A program made the position numbers and the translations under genes. The notes under the pieces were generated by a model. The model saw only the letters and a program-made list of their open reading frames with translations. It was not told where the DNA came from and did not search any database. From assembly GCA_964391095.1 (NCBI GenBank), contig CAYMJA010000001.1, forward strand, positions 28,650 through 92,649: DNA of 64,000 bases, written 5' to 3'. Below, one piece after another: positions 47,991 to 56,134 of the stretch (positions are counted from its first letter, which is position 1; the number at the start of each line of letters is the position of its first letter). The DNA is from CAYMJA01 sp964391095 (GTDB lineage: Bacteria > Patescibacteriota > Minisyncoccia > Minisyncoccales > GWA2-38-27).

Positions 47991-49016
47991 TCATTGTATT
48001 ATTCCTCCTCCCAAAACCTCTTGGTCTTTATAAAACACCACTGATTGTCCGGGAGTAATTGCTCTTTGGGGTTTATCAAAAACCACTTTAATTTTACTCT
48101 TATTATACCCCTTTACTATAGCTAAGGCTGGCTCATGTCTATATCTTATTTTAGCTTTTACTCTCAGGGGAAATTTCAATGGCTTATCTCTAATCCAATT
48201 AATTTTTTTAGCAATCAGTTCTTTTTTATATAAATCTTTTTCATTTTTGGTAATAATCAAATAATTTTTCTTTATATCTTTATCTAAAACATAAAAAGGA
48301 CCGCCGGGGAGCTCTATCCCCTTTCTTTGACCAATAGTATAAAAATGAAGCCCTTTGTGTTCCCCTACTATTTTCCCTTTAATATTAATTATCTTCCCTT
48401 TTTTCATCTTTAGATGTTCTTTAAGAAAATTATTTATGCTCTTGCCAACAAAACAAATCTCTTGAGAATCAGAAATAGTTTTGAAGGGCAACTCAAAGTC
48501 TTTAGCTAATTGTTTCGTTTCTTTTTTGGTATATCCTCCAACCGGAAATAGAACTTTATTCAATAATTTAGGAGTCAACTGCCATAGAAAATAGGACTGG
48601 TCTTTGCCTTTATCTCTTCCTTTTAGCAATTTACCTTTTCTTATTCTGGCATAATGGCCGGTAGTAATAAAATCCGCTTTAAATTCTGAAAGTTTTTTAA
48701 ATAAAATATCAAATTTAATTTCTTTATTGCAAACTACACAGGGATTAGGGGTTTTACCTTTTTTATACTTTTCTATAAAAGGTTTTATTACTTTTTTTTT
48801 GAACTCTTTTCTTAAATCCAAAACTCGAAAAGAAATGCCAAGTTTTTTAGCTACTGCCTTAGCTCTTTTCTCGCTTTCTCTGGAAGATTTTAATTTATCT
48901 AATTTCATAAAAACTCCAACCACATCAAATCCTTCTCTTTTCAACAGAGCTGCCGCCACACTTGAGTCAATACCGCCAGACATCGCTACTATCACTTTTT
49001 TGGTTTTATTTCTCAT
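47991..49016 (-). CDS. mnmA: tRNA 2-thiouridylase MnmA
   Basis: 341 residues thiolating U34 of Lys, Glu and Gln tRNAs. PP-loop MSGGIDSSVAAALLKREG, catalytic cysteines in TPNPCVVCNKEIKF and SQEICFVG, and FYTIGQRKGIELPGG and PGQSVVFY are all present. It overlaps mpg by 4 bp and is followed by thiI, making a tRNA sulfuration pair. Confidence 0.95.
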   Translation of the reverse strand: MRNKTKKVIVAMSGGIDSSVAAALLKREGFDVVGVFMKLDKLKSSRESEKRAKAVAKKLGISFRVLDLRKEFKKKVIKPFIEKYKKGKTPNPCVVCNKEIKFDILFKKLSEFKADFITTGHYARIRKGKLLKGRDKGKDQSYFLWQLTPKLLNKVLFPVGGYTKKETKQLAKDFELPFKTISDSQEICFVGKSINNFLKEHLKMKKGKIINIKGKIVGEHKGLHFYTIGQRKGIELPGGPFYVLDKDIKKNYLIITKNEKDLYKKELIAKKINWIRDKPLKFPLRVKAKIRYRHEPALAIVKGYNKSKIKVVFDKPQRAITPGQSVVFYKDQEVLGGGIIQ

Positions 49017-49621
49017 TTTGCTTTAAGTAAAAACTTCTCACATTCTTTAATTAAAAATCGCCATTTACGGCGAGACCAATAGGGTCCGGCATAATCAATA
49101 CCAATTCGTCTCGTTGCTAAAATTTGAGATGGCTTTATTTCCTCACCTCTGTCTTCAAGCCAAATCCTCTTACTTTTAGTTAAATCTTCTCCATAGAAAG
49201 ATTTATCTAATTTTAAATAGCGGCAAAGTTTTCCCGGACCGTTAGCTAAAGAAATTTCACCATCTTCGGGCTTTATAGCTCGAATAAGCACGCATTCTGG
49301 CTTTCCTTCCCTTTTAGTAGAAATGTTCAATTGCCAATACATTCCGTAAACCAAATAAATATAAATATGGCCTCCAATTAAATATTCAGCCCGGTTTCTT
49401 AACGTTCTTTTTCCTTTGTAAGAATGAGATGCCTTGTCTTGGGGACCAATATAAGCCTCAGTTTCTATAATTTTCCCAACCAGTTTTTTTCTGCCCCGCC
49501 TGCAACGCTTTGCGCAGCAATGCGGGCAGGCTATTTTTCTAACAATATATTTTCCCAAAAGCTCTTTGGCTATGTTTAGGGTTGGTTGAGTATAAAAATC
49601 TCTGGATAGCTTTCTTTTCAT
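49013..49621 (-). CDS. mpg: 3-methyladenine DNA glycosylase (AAG/MPG family) with insert
   Basis: 202 residues. LNIAKELLGK, IIETEAYIGPQDKASHSYKGKRT, YIYLVYGMYWQLNI and LANGPGKLCRYL match the AAG family that removes alkylated bases. Between LLGKYIVRKI and LVGKIIETEAY sits a Cys/Arg-rich stretch (CPHCCAKRCRRGRKK) encoded by a palindromic element of the rpsD type, so the cysteines are probably not a designed metal site. Confidence 0.92.
   Translation of the reverse strand: MKRKLSRDFYTQPTLNIAKELLGKYIVRKIACPHCCAKRCRRGRKKLVGKIIETEAYIGPQDKASHSYKGKRTLRNRAEYLIGGHIYIYLVYGMYWQLNISTKREGKPECVLIRAIKPEDGEISLANGPGKLCRYLKLDKSFYGEDLTKSKRIWLEDRGEEIKPSQILATRRIGIDYAGPYWSRRKWRFLIKECEKFLLKAK
49496..49531. repeat. 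Palindromic element inside mpg
   Basis: CCTGCAACGCTTTG / GCAGCAATGCGGGCAGG, an imperfect inverted repeat with the same layout as 16677-16712 in rpsD. It preserves the frame. Confidence 0.8.
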
Positions 49622-49642
49622 TACAACCAGATAGCCTGAGGG

Positions 49643-49792
49643 CAGATTGCCGAGGGGGACACTTCGCAGCCGAGTCCAAGAATAGATTTGTATTTTCTTC
49701 TAAGGATATTACGGCTCGGCGAGAAATAGCAGTAGCTGATGATAATTCTCTTTTATCACTTAAGCTGACTGCGTGTCACCCGAAGTAATCTG
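49643..49792. repeat. Structured intergenic element between mpg and the ABC permease
   Basis: Outer arms CAGATTGCCGAGGGGGACAC (49643-49662) and GTGTCACCCGAAGTAATCTG (49773-49792) pair imperfectly and enclose AGCCGAG/CGGCTCGGC. Same family as 42274-42407 by its left arm. No gene is seen in 49622-49831. Confidence 0.6.
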
Positions 49793-49831
49793 TCCGAAAA
49801 CTATTTCTCTGAGGGTTTGGTTGCCAAGTAA

Positions 49832-51043
49832 TTATTCGTACCTTAAGGCCTCAACCGGATTTAGTTTTGAGGCGCTTCTGGCAGGTAAAAAGCCAGCAAT
49901 ACAACCAATCAAAAAGGAAAAAGCTAAGCCAAAAAGAATAAGCTGGGGAGTAATTGAAGCTTTTAGTAAAAAGATGTTTTGAGTTCTGCAATAAATTTCC
50001 ACTATTTTTGCCAAACCCAGTCCTAAGATTACTCCCCCTAATCCTCCAAACAAGCCAAAAATGCCGGATTCAATTAAGAAGAGCGTGACTATGGTTTTGT
50101 TTTTTGCTCCCACGGCTTTCATAATTCCAATTTCCCGAATTCTTTCATGAACCGAAGTATACATCGTATTCATTATTCCTATTCCTCCGACAACAATAGC
50201 TATTGAGGCAAATCCAAAAATTGCTATTTGTATTAAACCCATTACATTGCCAACTATATCGGTTATTTTCTCACTGCTAATAACGCTATAAGATGGTAAA
50301 TCTTCTCCCCTTCTCCTCTTTCTGTTTTCTTCAAGATTTTCTTTTATATTTTCAACTACTTCCTCGGCTGAATAACCGGGTTTAACCTTAGCCATAGCCA
50401 TTTTAGCCCCTGTTCGCTCACCGGTAATTTCCCGGTAGATATCCAAATCTATATAAACCTGAGAATCATCTTGTTTGCTCCCTACAGATTTTAATACTCC
50501 GACAACTTCAAACTGCTTTCCTCTGAGAGTAATTTGAGTTCCTGCTTTTATTCCGGGAAAAATTTCTTTGGGTACTAAATAACCAACGAAAATCTCTCTT
50601 TTTCCAGGGGTTGGCCAACGTCCTTCCACTAATTCAAAGCCCATATCAGTTTTAAATATATCCAAGCTTTCCTTTAAGGGAATTCCGCATAATAAAACTG
50701 TTCTTTTTTCTCCTTGATGTCTCATTGCTTCTCCTTTATAGCTCATAGGAACAACAGTATCTACTCCCTTTGTTTTTTTTATCGCTTTAACATCATCGTC
50801 GGTTAATTCTAACCCTCCGACCATAGTAGTTACTATATCAGTGAGTTCACCGGGCATTATCATAATTAAATCCTTGCCCATCATCTTTAACTGCTGCATA
50901 ACTGCTGTTTTTATTCCTTGGCTTAAAGAAAGCAAGGACATAATCAGAAAAATGCCAATAACAATGCCAATCATAGTCAGCCAACTCCTCGTAGGCCTTG
51001 TTCTCAAACTTCTTATAGCGATTTTGACGTATTCTTTTACCAT
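49832..51043 (-). CDS. MacB/FtsX-type ABC transporter permease
   Basis: 403 residues: an N-terminal membrane helix (RPTRSWLTMIGIVIGIFLIMSLLSL), a ~220-residue extracytoplasmic MacB_PCD domain and three C-terminal helices with GGIGIMNTMYTSVHERIREIGIMKAVGA, the FtsX-family signature. It overlaps the ATPase gene by 7 bp. With the ATPase and the HlyD-like protein it forms a MacAB-like mechanotransmission exporter for peptides, lipids or toxins. Confidence 0.92.
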   Translation of the reverse strand: MVKEYVKIAIRSLRTRPTRSWLTMIGIVIGIFLIMSLLSLSQGIKTAVMQQLKMMGKDLIMIMPGELTDIVTTMVGGLELTDDDVKAIKKTKGVDTVVPMSYKGEAMRHQGEKRTVLLCGIPLKESLDIFKTDMGFELVEGRWPTPGKREIFVGYLVPKEIFPGIKAGTQITLRGKQFEVVGVLKSVGSKQDDSQVYIDLDIYREITGERTGAKMAMAKVKPGYSAEEVVENIKENLEENRKRRRGEDLPSYSVISSEKITDIVGNVMGLIQIAIFGFASIAIVVGGIGIMNTMYTSVHERIREIGIMKAVGAKNKTIVTLFLIESGIFGLFGGLGGVILGLGLAKIVEIYCRTQNIFLLKASITPQLILFGLAFSFLIGCIAGFLPARSASKLNPVEALRYE

Positions 51044-51744
51044 AAAATTTTTCCTGACTGGATGTGATTATGAATTATTTGGCCGTCTTTAATATTAACT
51101 ATTTCTTTACTATAACGAGCAATATTAGGGTCATGAGTTACAACAACAATGGTCTTATTTTCTTTTTTATGAAGGTTAATAAATACCTCCATAATTTTTT
51201 TACCGGTGGTAGAATCTAAGTTACCAGTTGGTTCATCAGCTACTACAACTTCAGGGTCATTAGATAAAGCCCGGGCAATAGCTATTCTTTGCCGTTCTCC
51301 TCCAGAAAGCTCAGATGGTCGATGATAAATTCTTTTTTCTAAATTCAAGGAACTAAGAAGTTCTTTTGCTCTTTCTATTCTTTCCTTTTCAGGAACACCC
51401 TGAAAAACCATCGGAAGCATTACATTTTCAAGAGCATTAAGATTATGAAGTAAATTAAACTGCTGAAAAACAAAACCTATCTTTTGCCCCCTAATTTGAG
51501 CTAATTTGTCTTCGGAAAAATTAGAAACATTTTTTCCCTCTAATAAAATTTCTCCCTTGGTCGGGGTATCTAAACAACCGATTATATGCATAAGAGTTGA
51601 CTTGCCGGAACCCGAGGGACCCATTATTGTCATAAAAGTACCTGGATATATTTCCAGGTTTATTCCCTTTAAAACAGTAAGTTCTATTTCACCTAATTGG
51701 TAAACCTTCCAGATATTTTCTAATTTTATTATTGGCTCTGCCAT
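51037..51744 (-). CDS. MacB/LolD-type ABC transporter ATPase
   Basis: 235 residues: Walker A GPSGSGKST, Q-loop FVFQQFNLLHNLNALENV, signature LSGGERQRIAIARAL, Walker B VVVADEPTGNLD. The Q-loop and phrase NVMLPMVFQGVPEKER are typical of the LolD/MacB subfamily paired with FtsX-like permeases. Confidence 0.94.
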   Translation of the reverse strand: MAEPIIKLENIWKVYQLGEIELTVLKGINLEIYPGTFMTIMGPSGSGKSTLMHIIGCLDTPTKGEILLEGKNVSNFSEDKLAQIRGQKIGFVFQQFNLLHNLNALENVMLPMVFQGVPEKERIERAKELLSSLNLEKRIYHRPSELSGGERQRIAIARALSNDPEVVVADEPTGNLDSTTGKKIMEVFINLHKKENKTIVVVTHDPNIARYSKEIVNIKDGQIIHNHIQSGKILW

Positions 51745-51803
51745 AGAAAAAAATGTTCAACATCGGGTTTTATCTGTTAAACACCGCACGAGCATATTGT
51801 TTT

Positions 51804-53318
51804 CTATTCAATAACTACTTTCTCTCCTTCCTCTAACCCTGAAATAACTTCTATTAAATCATTATCTCCCTCCAAGCCAATTTCTATTTCTCTTTCTTCA
51901 ATTGTTCCATTGTTAAAAATTTTAACTATTTTTTTGCCATTTATCTTTACTAAGACATCTTCAGAAATAACTAAAACATTTTCCTTTTTATCGGTCTCAA
52001 TAACGATATCAGCGGTCATCCCCGGTTTAATTCCTTCCTTAGTTTCCTCAAAATCAATAGTTATCTCGTAATAAACCACTCCTTCAATCAGTTCCTCGGC
52101 AGGGTTAATTGAAACTACCCTACCTTTAAAAACCTGTTCAGGAAAAGCAGCCAGAATAATATCTACTAAATTACCAATCTTAACATCAACAATATCCTCT
52201 TCGTAAATATCTACTTTTATTTGGAAGGGACCAGTAGGAAGTAAAGAAATTACCGATTCAGTAAGCTGGACTGTTTCTCCTTCTTTTTTGTTTACTTTTG
52301 TTATTTGACCTTTGTTGGGACTTTTTAGAGTAGATTCTTGAATCTGATTTCGGAAAAGAGAAACTTGGGCTTTGGCTTGATTTATTTGAGCTTGATGTAA
52401 ACCGCTAATTTCTCCGTTTTCTTGCAACTGAGCTTCGAGCGCAGCAACTTCGGCCTTAGCAGTGTTAATGTTTGCTTCATTTTCAACTTTAATAGTTGAA
52501 ATAACCTGCTGAGAATTAACAATATCAGTATAGGCAGCATTAATATTTGATTTTTGGGTATCTAAGGATGTTTTATCACTATCCGAAACAAGATTACGAT
52601 AAGCTTCGGTTCCCGTTACATCTCGGACTACTTCTAAAGAATCTCTTGTTTTCTTCAATAATTTTTTGACATTAGAAAGAGATAAATCAATGTCTTCATA
52701 CTGAGGATTATTTTCAAGGTTGTCAGTATAGTTTTTAGTTTTTTCTAAAGCGCTTTTAATCTTATATCTTTCCTCTACAACCTTCATTTCTTTTTCGTTA
52801 GCAGAGGTAAAATAATCTTTCTGAATTCCGTATACAACATTATAAGTTTTGTAAATTTTAAAATAAGCATCATTTAAGGTGTTAACTGCATCTTCATAAG
52901 CGTTTTCTAAATCTTCATCGGCGTCAGCTTCTACGTCCTCTAAATTCTGCCGGGCATTCTCAAGAGAAACTTGAGTATCTATTTTTTTTGCCCGAGCTAC
53001 CTCAAGAGCGGCTTGAGCTTCATTCAGTTGAATAAGAAGCTGGCTGGTGTCAAGTTTAGCCAATTCTTGCCCGGCTTTGACTATATCTCCAACCTCAACA
53101 TACATTTTCTCAATTCTTGCGGGGTTTTGAAAACTAAGATTTACTTCTTCTGAAATTCTAACTATCCCGGTTTCTGAAACCTCTCTAACAATTGTTCCTT
53201 TAGATACTTTTTCTAAAGTAAACTTTAGTTCTTTTTCTTTAATAAAAAACTGGTAGATAACAATGCCTAAAATAACAGCAATGATAGTTATTATTAAGAT
53301 TATTTTTTTGTTTTTCAT
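51804..53318 (-). CDS. Periplasmic-adaptor (HlyD/MacA) family protein
   Basis: 504 residues with an N-terminal membrane anchor (about 5-25). A lipoyl half-motif (EVGDIVKAGQELAKLDTSQL) leads into a ~230-residue coiled-coil hairpin, then the second lipoyl half (LKSPNKGQITKVNKKEGETVQ) and beta-barrel/membrane-proximal domains. The hairpin is longer than in typical MacA. In an organism with one membrane the adaptor probably reaches through the cell wall rather than to an outer membrane. First gene of the exporter operon. Confidence 0.9.
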   Translation of the reverse strand: MKNKKIILIITIIAVILGIVIYQFFIKEKELKFTLEKVSKGTIVREVSETGIVRISEEVNLSFQNPARIEKMYVEVGDIVKAGQELAKLDTSQLLIQLNEAQAALEVARAKKIDTQVSLENARQNLEDVEADADEDLENAYEDAVNTLNDAYFKIYKTYNVVYGIQKDYFTSANEKEMKVVEERYKIKSALEKTKNYTDNLENNPQYEDIDLSLSNVKKLLKKTRDSLEVVRDVTGTEAYRNLVSDSDKTSLDTQKSNINAAYTDIVNSQQVISTIKVENEANINTAKAEVAALEAQLQENGEISGLHQAQINQAKAQVSLFRNQIQESTLKSPNKGQITKVNKKEGETVQLTESVISLLPTGPFQIKVDIYEEDIVDVKIGNLVDIILAAFPEQVFKGRVVSINPAEELIEGVVYYEITIDFEETKEGIKPGMTADIVIETDKKENVLVISEDVLVKINGKKIVKIFNNGTIEEREIEIGLEGDNDLIEVISGLEEGEKVVIE

Positions 53319-53386
53319 GACTTTAGCAAAGATTATTTTTTATTACTCTCTGTCTTAAATTTACAACTTTCTTGTTAAAAAAACAA

Positions 53387-53426
53387 GCCCCGTAGAGAAA
53401 ATCTTGTCAAATTTCTTCTACGGGGC
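53387..53426 (-). terminator. Terminator of the DUF4430/ECF operon
   Basis: GCCCCGTAGAGAAA (53387-53400) pairs with TTTCTTCTACGGGGC (53412-53426), and a T7 run follows on the minus strand. Confidence 0.85.
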
Positions 53427-53473
53427 AAGCCCTAATAAAAAAAAACAGAGGACCGGCCGCTGGAGATCTTTAC

Positions 53474-54028
53474 TTAATAAGCTGTTTTTGTTTCGGGCAT
53501 TTCAAATCTTTTCCTAATCCATACTTCTGCTATTTCATAAGTTCCAAAAAAGGCGGTTACATAAAACAAATTCCCTAAAAGAGTATTTTTAAAAAAAGGA
53601 ATAGCCATTATATAACATTGGATTAACCCAGAGAAAGTCCTGGGATACCAAAAAGTAAAAACCCAAACTGCAAAATTGGTAACTACAAAAAATATGATAG
53701 CAGATAAAATTGCACTTCCTCCAATTGTGTACCATTTTTTGTGCTTCTTTAAATATATTCCCAAAGCAACCATTAAAAGAAAACATCCATAAACAGAAAT
53801 CATTACCGGTAAATGATAATAACCGCTTAAAAATATATCTGAAATTACCATTGCCGCCATTGGTAAAATAAAAGCGGTCTTTCTTGAAAGATAGACTCCT
53901 CCAAATAAGGCAATAGCTGCAATCGGAGCAAAGTTTGGCGGATGGGGCAAAAGCCGCAAGCTAACCCCGATTAAAACAAAGGTAATAGCAATAATGAATG
54001 TTAAAATTTTTCCTTTTTTTGAAATCAT
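53474..54028 (-). CDS. ECF-transporter S-component-like protein (DUF6580 type)
   Basis: 184 residues with six hydrophobic segments. The opening LTFIIAITFVLIGVSLRLLPHPPNFAPIAAIALFGGVYL is characteristic of DUF6580-type putative substrate-binding S components. It follows the DUF4430 gene by 6 bp and shares its cobalamin riboswitch, so a corrinoid or corrinoid-precursor substrate is inferred. No ECF energising subunits are in the window. Confidence 0.82.
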   Translation of the reverse strand: MISKKGKILTFIIAITFVLIGVSLRLLPHPPNFAPIAAIALFGGVYLSRKTAFILPMAAMVISDIFLSGYYHLPVMISVYGCFLLMVALGIYLKKHKKWYTIGGSAILSAIIFFVVTNFAVWVFTFWYPRTFSGLIQCYIMAIPFFKNTLLGNLFYVTAFFGTYEIAEVWIRKRFEMPETKTAY

Positions 54029-54034
54029 AATTTG

Positions 54035-54475
54035 TTACCAGCTAACTTCTTCATATCTCCATTCTATCTTGTCACCAGGTTTGACTATTTGTTTTCCTGC
54101 TCCTTTGTCAGCTTTTTCTCCATTAACGTAATACATCCAATTTTTCTTCTCTTTTCTATTGTTCTCTACTTCTCCGATAGCATTAATAAAAATTCCTATA
54201 TCATATTCAGTATAATCAAGAACTATCTCTATTTGTTTTAATAAATCAAAAACAGTAGTTTTTTTTCCTACTTCCATTTTAAATGTCTGAGGGCTCTTAC
54301 TTCCATCGTCAATAATTAAAAGAACCTTTTCTTCAATCGGTACAGTTTGAATTATGGAAGCCGGAGTTAATTTTTCTATTTCTAATTGAGTATTTATCCC
54401 AAAAACTCCTATTCCAATTATTGAAATCAATCCTATTCCGAGTAAAATTTTTAGATTTCTATCTACTTTCTGCAT
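54035..54475 (-). CDS. DUF4430 (transcobalamin-like C-terminal) domain protein
   Basis: About 146 residues from ATG 54475; a GTG at 54493 is in frame but lies inside the upstream terminator hairpin. One N-terminal hydrophobic segment (10-28) suggests a membrane-anchored or secreted protein. The domain contains VFDLLKQI and NWMYYVNGEKADKGAGKQIVKPGDKIEWRY, the typical DUF4430 ending. Together with the riboswitch this points to surface capture of cobalamin or a related corrinoid. Confidence 0.85.
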   Translation of the reverse strand: MQKVDRNLKILLGIGLISIIGIGVFGINTQLEIEKLTPASIIQTVPIEEKVLLIIDDGSKSPQTFKMEVGKKTTVFDLLKQIEIVLDYTEYDIGIFINAIGEVENNRKEKKNWMYYVNGEKADKGAGKQIVKPGDKIEWRYEEVSW

Positions 54476-54481
54476 AAAATT

Positions 54482-54504
54482 AAAAAATCTCACTTCAAGT
54501 GAGA
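54482..54504 (-). terminator. Leader terminator / expression platform of the riboswitch
   Basis: TCTCACT-TGA-AGTGAGA (54488-54504) followed on the minus strand by TTTTTT (54482-54487), about 90 nt after the aptamer and 7 bp before the chosen ATG. It fits a transcription-termination off-switch. Confidence 0.75.
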
Positions 54505-54597
54505 GAAATTACCTAGGATAAAATATTTCCCAACTAACTTTTCCCTTTGCTCGAAGAGAATTAGATTAATTATATCTTATAATTCTCCAAATAAATT

Positions 54598-54712
54598 TGG
54601 GGGTAGATGGTATTCTGGCTTACCCGCCAAACATCAGCGAGCTCACAGTTGCGGCACAGCTCAGGAATTTCACCTGATTCTCCATCTATTGCAGAGTACA
54701 AATTATCTTATT
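54598..54712 (-). promoter_or_regulatory. Cobalamin riboswitch
   Basis: The minus strand contains the conserved cobalamin core in order: GAATCAGGTGAAATTCCTGA, GCTGTGCCGCAACTGTGA and AAGCCAGAATACC. The flanking TAGATGG and CCATCTA close the long-range stem. It precedes the DUF4430/ECF-like genes, and an intrinsic terminator lies between. Binding of a corrinoid would be expected to favour termination. Confidence 0.92.
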
Positions 54713-54764
54713 CTATACTTTTTACAAAAGATCGTCAAATTTTTCAGCTCTAGCCTCGTAGGCT

Positions 54765-54952
54765 TTAGGTCCTTAATTCACAAATTTCAAAAAATGGTGA
54801 AATTTTTTTTGCAATATCTAAAATATATTTTTCAGAATACGGTTTTACTCTTTCAAACTTAGGGGTAATTGTCTTTTCTGCTCTAAAATTCTGTAAATAA
54901 TACTTTTTGGCCGGAGAAATCCATTTGGCAATTTTTATAATATCTTCTTTTT
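54765..54952 (-). pseudogene. Truncated nrdG 3' fragment
   Basis: The last ~61 codons of an NrdG-like protein (KEDIIKIAKWISPAKKYYL ... FERVKPYSEKYILDIAKKIS) without the radical-SAM part. It aligns at a constant 3360-bp offset to the 3' end of the intact nrdG (58131 onward), including a 60-bp perfect block (54867-54926 with 58227-58286). The last ~20 codons are more divergent. Homology ends abruptly near 54952. It has the same orientation as nrdG. Confidence 0.85.
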
Positions 54953-55013
54953 GCCAGGATTCTACAAATCTTGAGAAAAACCGCCATATGTGTGTGGACA
55001 TTACCCCAAGCCC

Positions 55014-55041
55014 TTGACAAATTTTAACAGTTTGCTATAAT
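55014..55041 (+). promoter_or_regulatory. Consensus promoter of the DGR target gene
   Basis: TTGACA (55014-55019), 16-nt spacer, TATAAT (55036-55041). It begins about 60 bp after the nrdG fragment ends and leaves a ~225-nt untranslated leader. Confidence 0.88.
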
Positions 55042-55047
55042 TACAAG

Positions 55048-55274
55048 TGAGGAAGAAATGAGAGCTTGCTCACATTTCGACCGAACGACGTAATTGTGTA
55101 GCGAAGCTATAATAATAAAGGTGTTCTTTAAAAATTATGATTCAGAACTATGAGGCGAGCGTTTTGGACGTCCTGTCAAGACGGGATTTCTAAACCGCTC
55201 GTCTCATTCCGAGATAAGCCGTTAGCCTGAACGAATCGGGTAATAGATAATAAAAAGAAAGGAAGGTGTGTGCC
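55048..55274 (+). promoter_or_regulatory. Long structured 5' leader of the DGR target gene
   Basis: Contains a hairpin GAGGCGAGCG...CGCTCGTCTC (55152-55161 with 55196-55205) enclosing a second pairing around GTCCTGTCAAGAC. The ribosome-binding site AAGGAAGG follows at 55259-55266. Length and folding suggest post-transcriptional control of the target; no known riboswitch class is recognised. Confidence 0.55.
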
Positions 55275-56051
55275 ATGAAAAACATGGTGAGCCAAACAAA
55301 CGAACGCACCCTGTCGGTACACAAGGAACACGAGGTGCTCCTCAAACTGGAGACCGCAGGTCTCAACGACGAACTTGCCCAAAGAGTCATTGACTCAAAA
55401 GGCAACGAACTTGCCGCGAAAGTGGTGAAGTTCATTCAGAACAGTGGATTTGAGCCGACGACCAGCCAGAAGCGCGCCCGAGAAATCATGGGACGCAACA
55501 ACTTCTTCGACATTGAAGAAGCCATCCAGCATTTCGGGGTCAATCCAACCCGTCAGCAGATTGCTGCTTTGTCAGAGATTCCTTTTTCTGAAGCAGTGCT
55601 TCAGAAAGCAAAGGATACTTATGTCTTGGTGGCAGTTTTCCCACTCTCGGTTCTCGAGATTCGCGGGAAGGTGGATTCCAAGTTGTTCTACAACCAACCG
55701 TGGTATGTCAAGAAGTCGTTCGCTAAAGAACACGGTGAAGCCAGCTGGCAGTTGATTCGCAAGACCCCAGTGGACAACTCGACCTCGAAGGACTGGCAAG
55801 AACAGCAAGCACTGATTGCCAAGGATGACGAAGTGCCCAGTGCCCGTGTGATGGTTTACACCATTATCGGTCACTACCTTGCCACAGGTGAACGTCTGTT
55901 CGAGCATATCTATGTTCGCACATCATCTGTGGGTTCGGGCGGCGGCCGTGTCGGCGTTGGCGACTTCGGTTTGGAGGGTCTGAGCGTCTACTACTACTGG
56001 GATGGCAACCGCGGCGGCAGCTTAGGCGTCTCGTCCGCTCGGAAGCTCTGA
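55275..56051 (+). CDS. DGR variable target protein
   Basis: 258 residues from ATG 55275, 8 nt after AAGGAAGG (an in-frame GTG at 55266 overlaps that site). The N-terminal ~210 residues are soluble, helical at first (TLSVHKEHEVLLKLETAGLNDELAQRVIDSKG) and carry no signal peptide. Residues 219-257 are the variable region: against the template-encoded peptide, 15 positions differ (for example N239-241 to Tyr, N224/N227/N247 to Gly), all at adenine-containing codons. The end GVSSAR is invariant. The C-terminus probably adopts a C-type-lectin-like ligand-binding fold. GC content is above that of neighbours. Confidence 0.9.
   Translation: MKNMVSQTNERTLSVHKEHEVLLKLETAGLNDELAQRVIDSKGNELAAKVVKFIQNSGFEPTTSQKRAREIMGRNNFFDIEEAIQHFGVNPTRQQIAALSEIPFSEAVLQKAKDTYVLVAVFPLSVLEIRGKVDSKLFYNQPWYVKKSFAKEHGEASWQLIRKTPVDNSTSKDWQEQQALIAKDDEVPSARVMVYTIIGHYLATGERLFEHIYVRTSSVGSGGGRVGVGDFGLEGLSVYYYWDGNRGGSLGVSSARKL
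55928..56044 (+). repeat. DGR variable repeat (VR)
   Basis: 117 bp at the 3' end of the target gene, aligned without gaps to the template repeat at a constant 481-bp offset. 18 mismatches, all where the template has A. The final 24 bp (56021-56044) are identical to the template and are the likely homing-initiation segment. Confidence 0.95.
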
Positions 56052-56089
56052 ACCTTGAAAACTTGAGAGTTTGATACTCTTGAGTCCTT

Positions 56090-56121
56090 GAGCCTTCGGC
56101 GATATTTTTTGCTGAGGGCTC
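56090..56121 (+). terminator. Terminator of the DGR target gene
   Basis: GAGCC-TTCGGC and GCTGAGGGCTC form an imperfect stem followed by TTTCTTTTTT, 38 nt after the stop codon. Confidence 0.65.
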
Positions 56122-56134
56122 TTTCTTTTTTAGC

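Noticed and set aside
49832..53318. MacAB-like exporter as evidence for an outer membrane
   Set aside because: No TolC-like gene is present, and similar three-gene sets occur in single-membrane bacteria.
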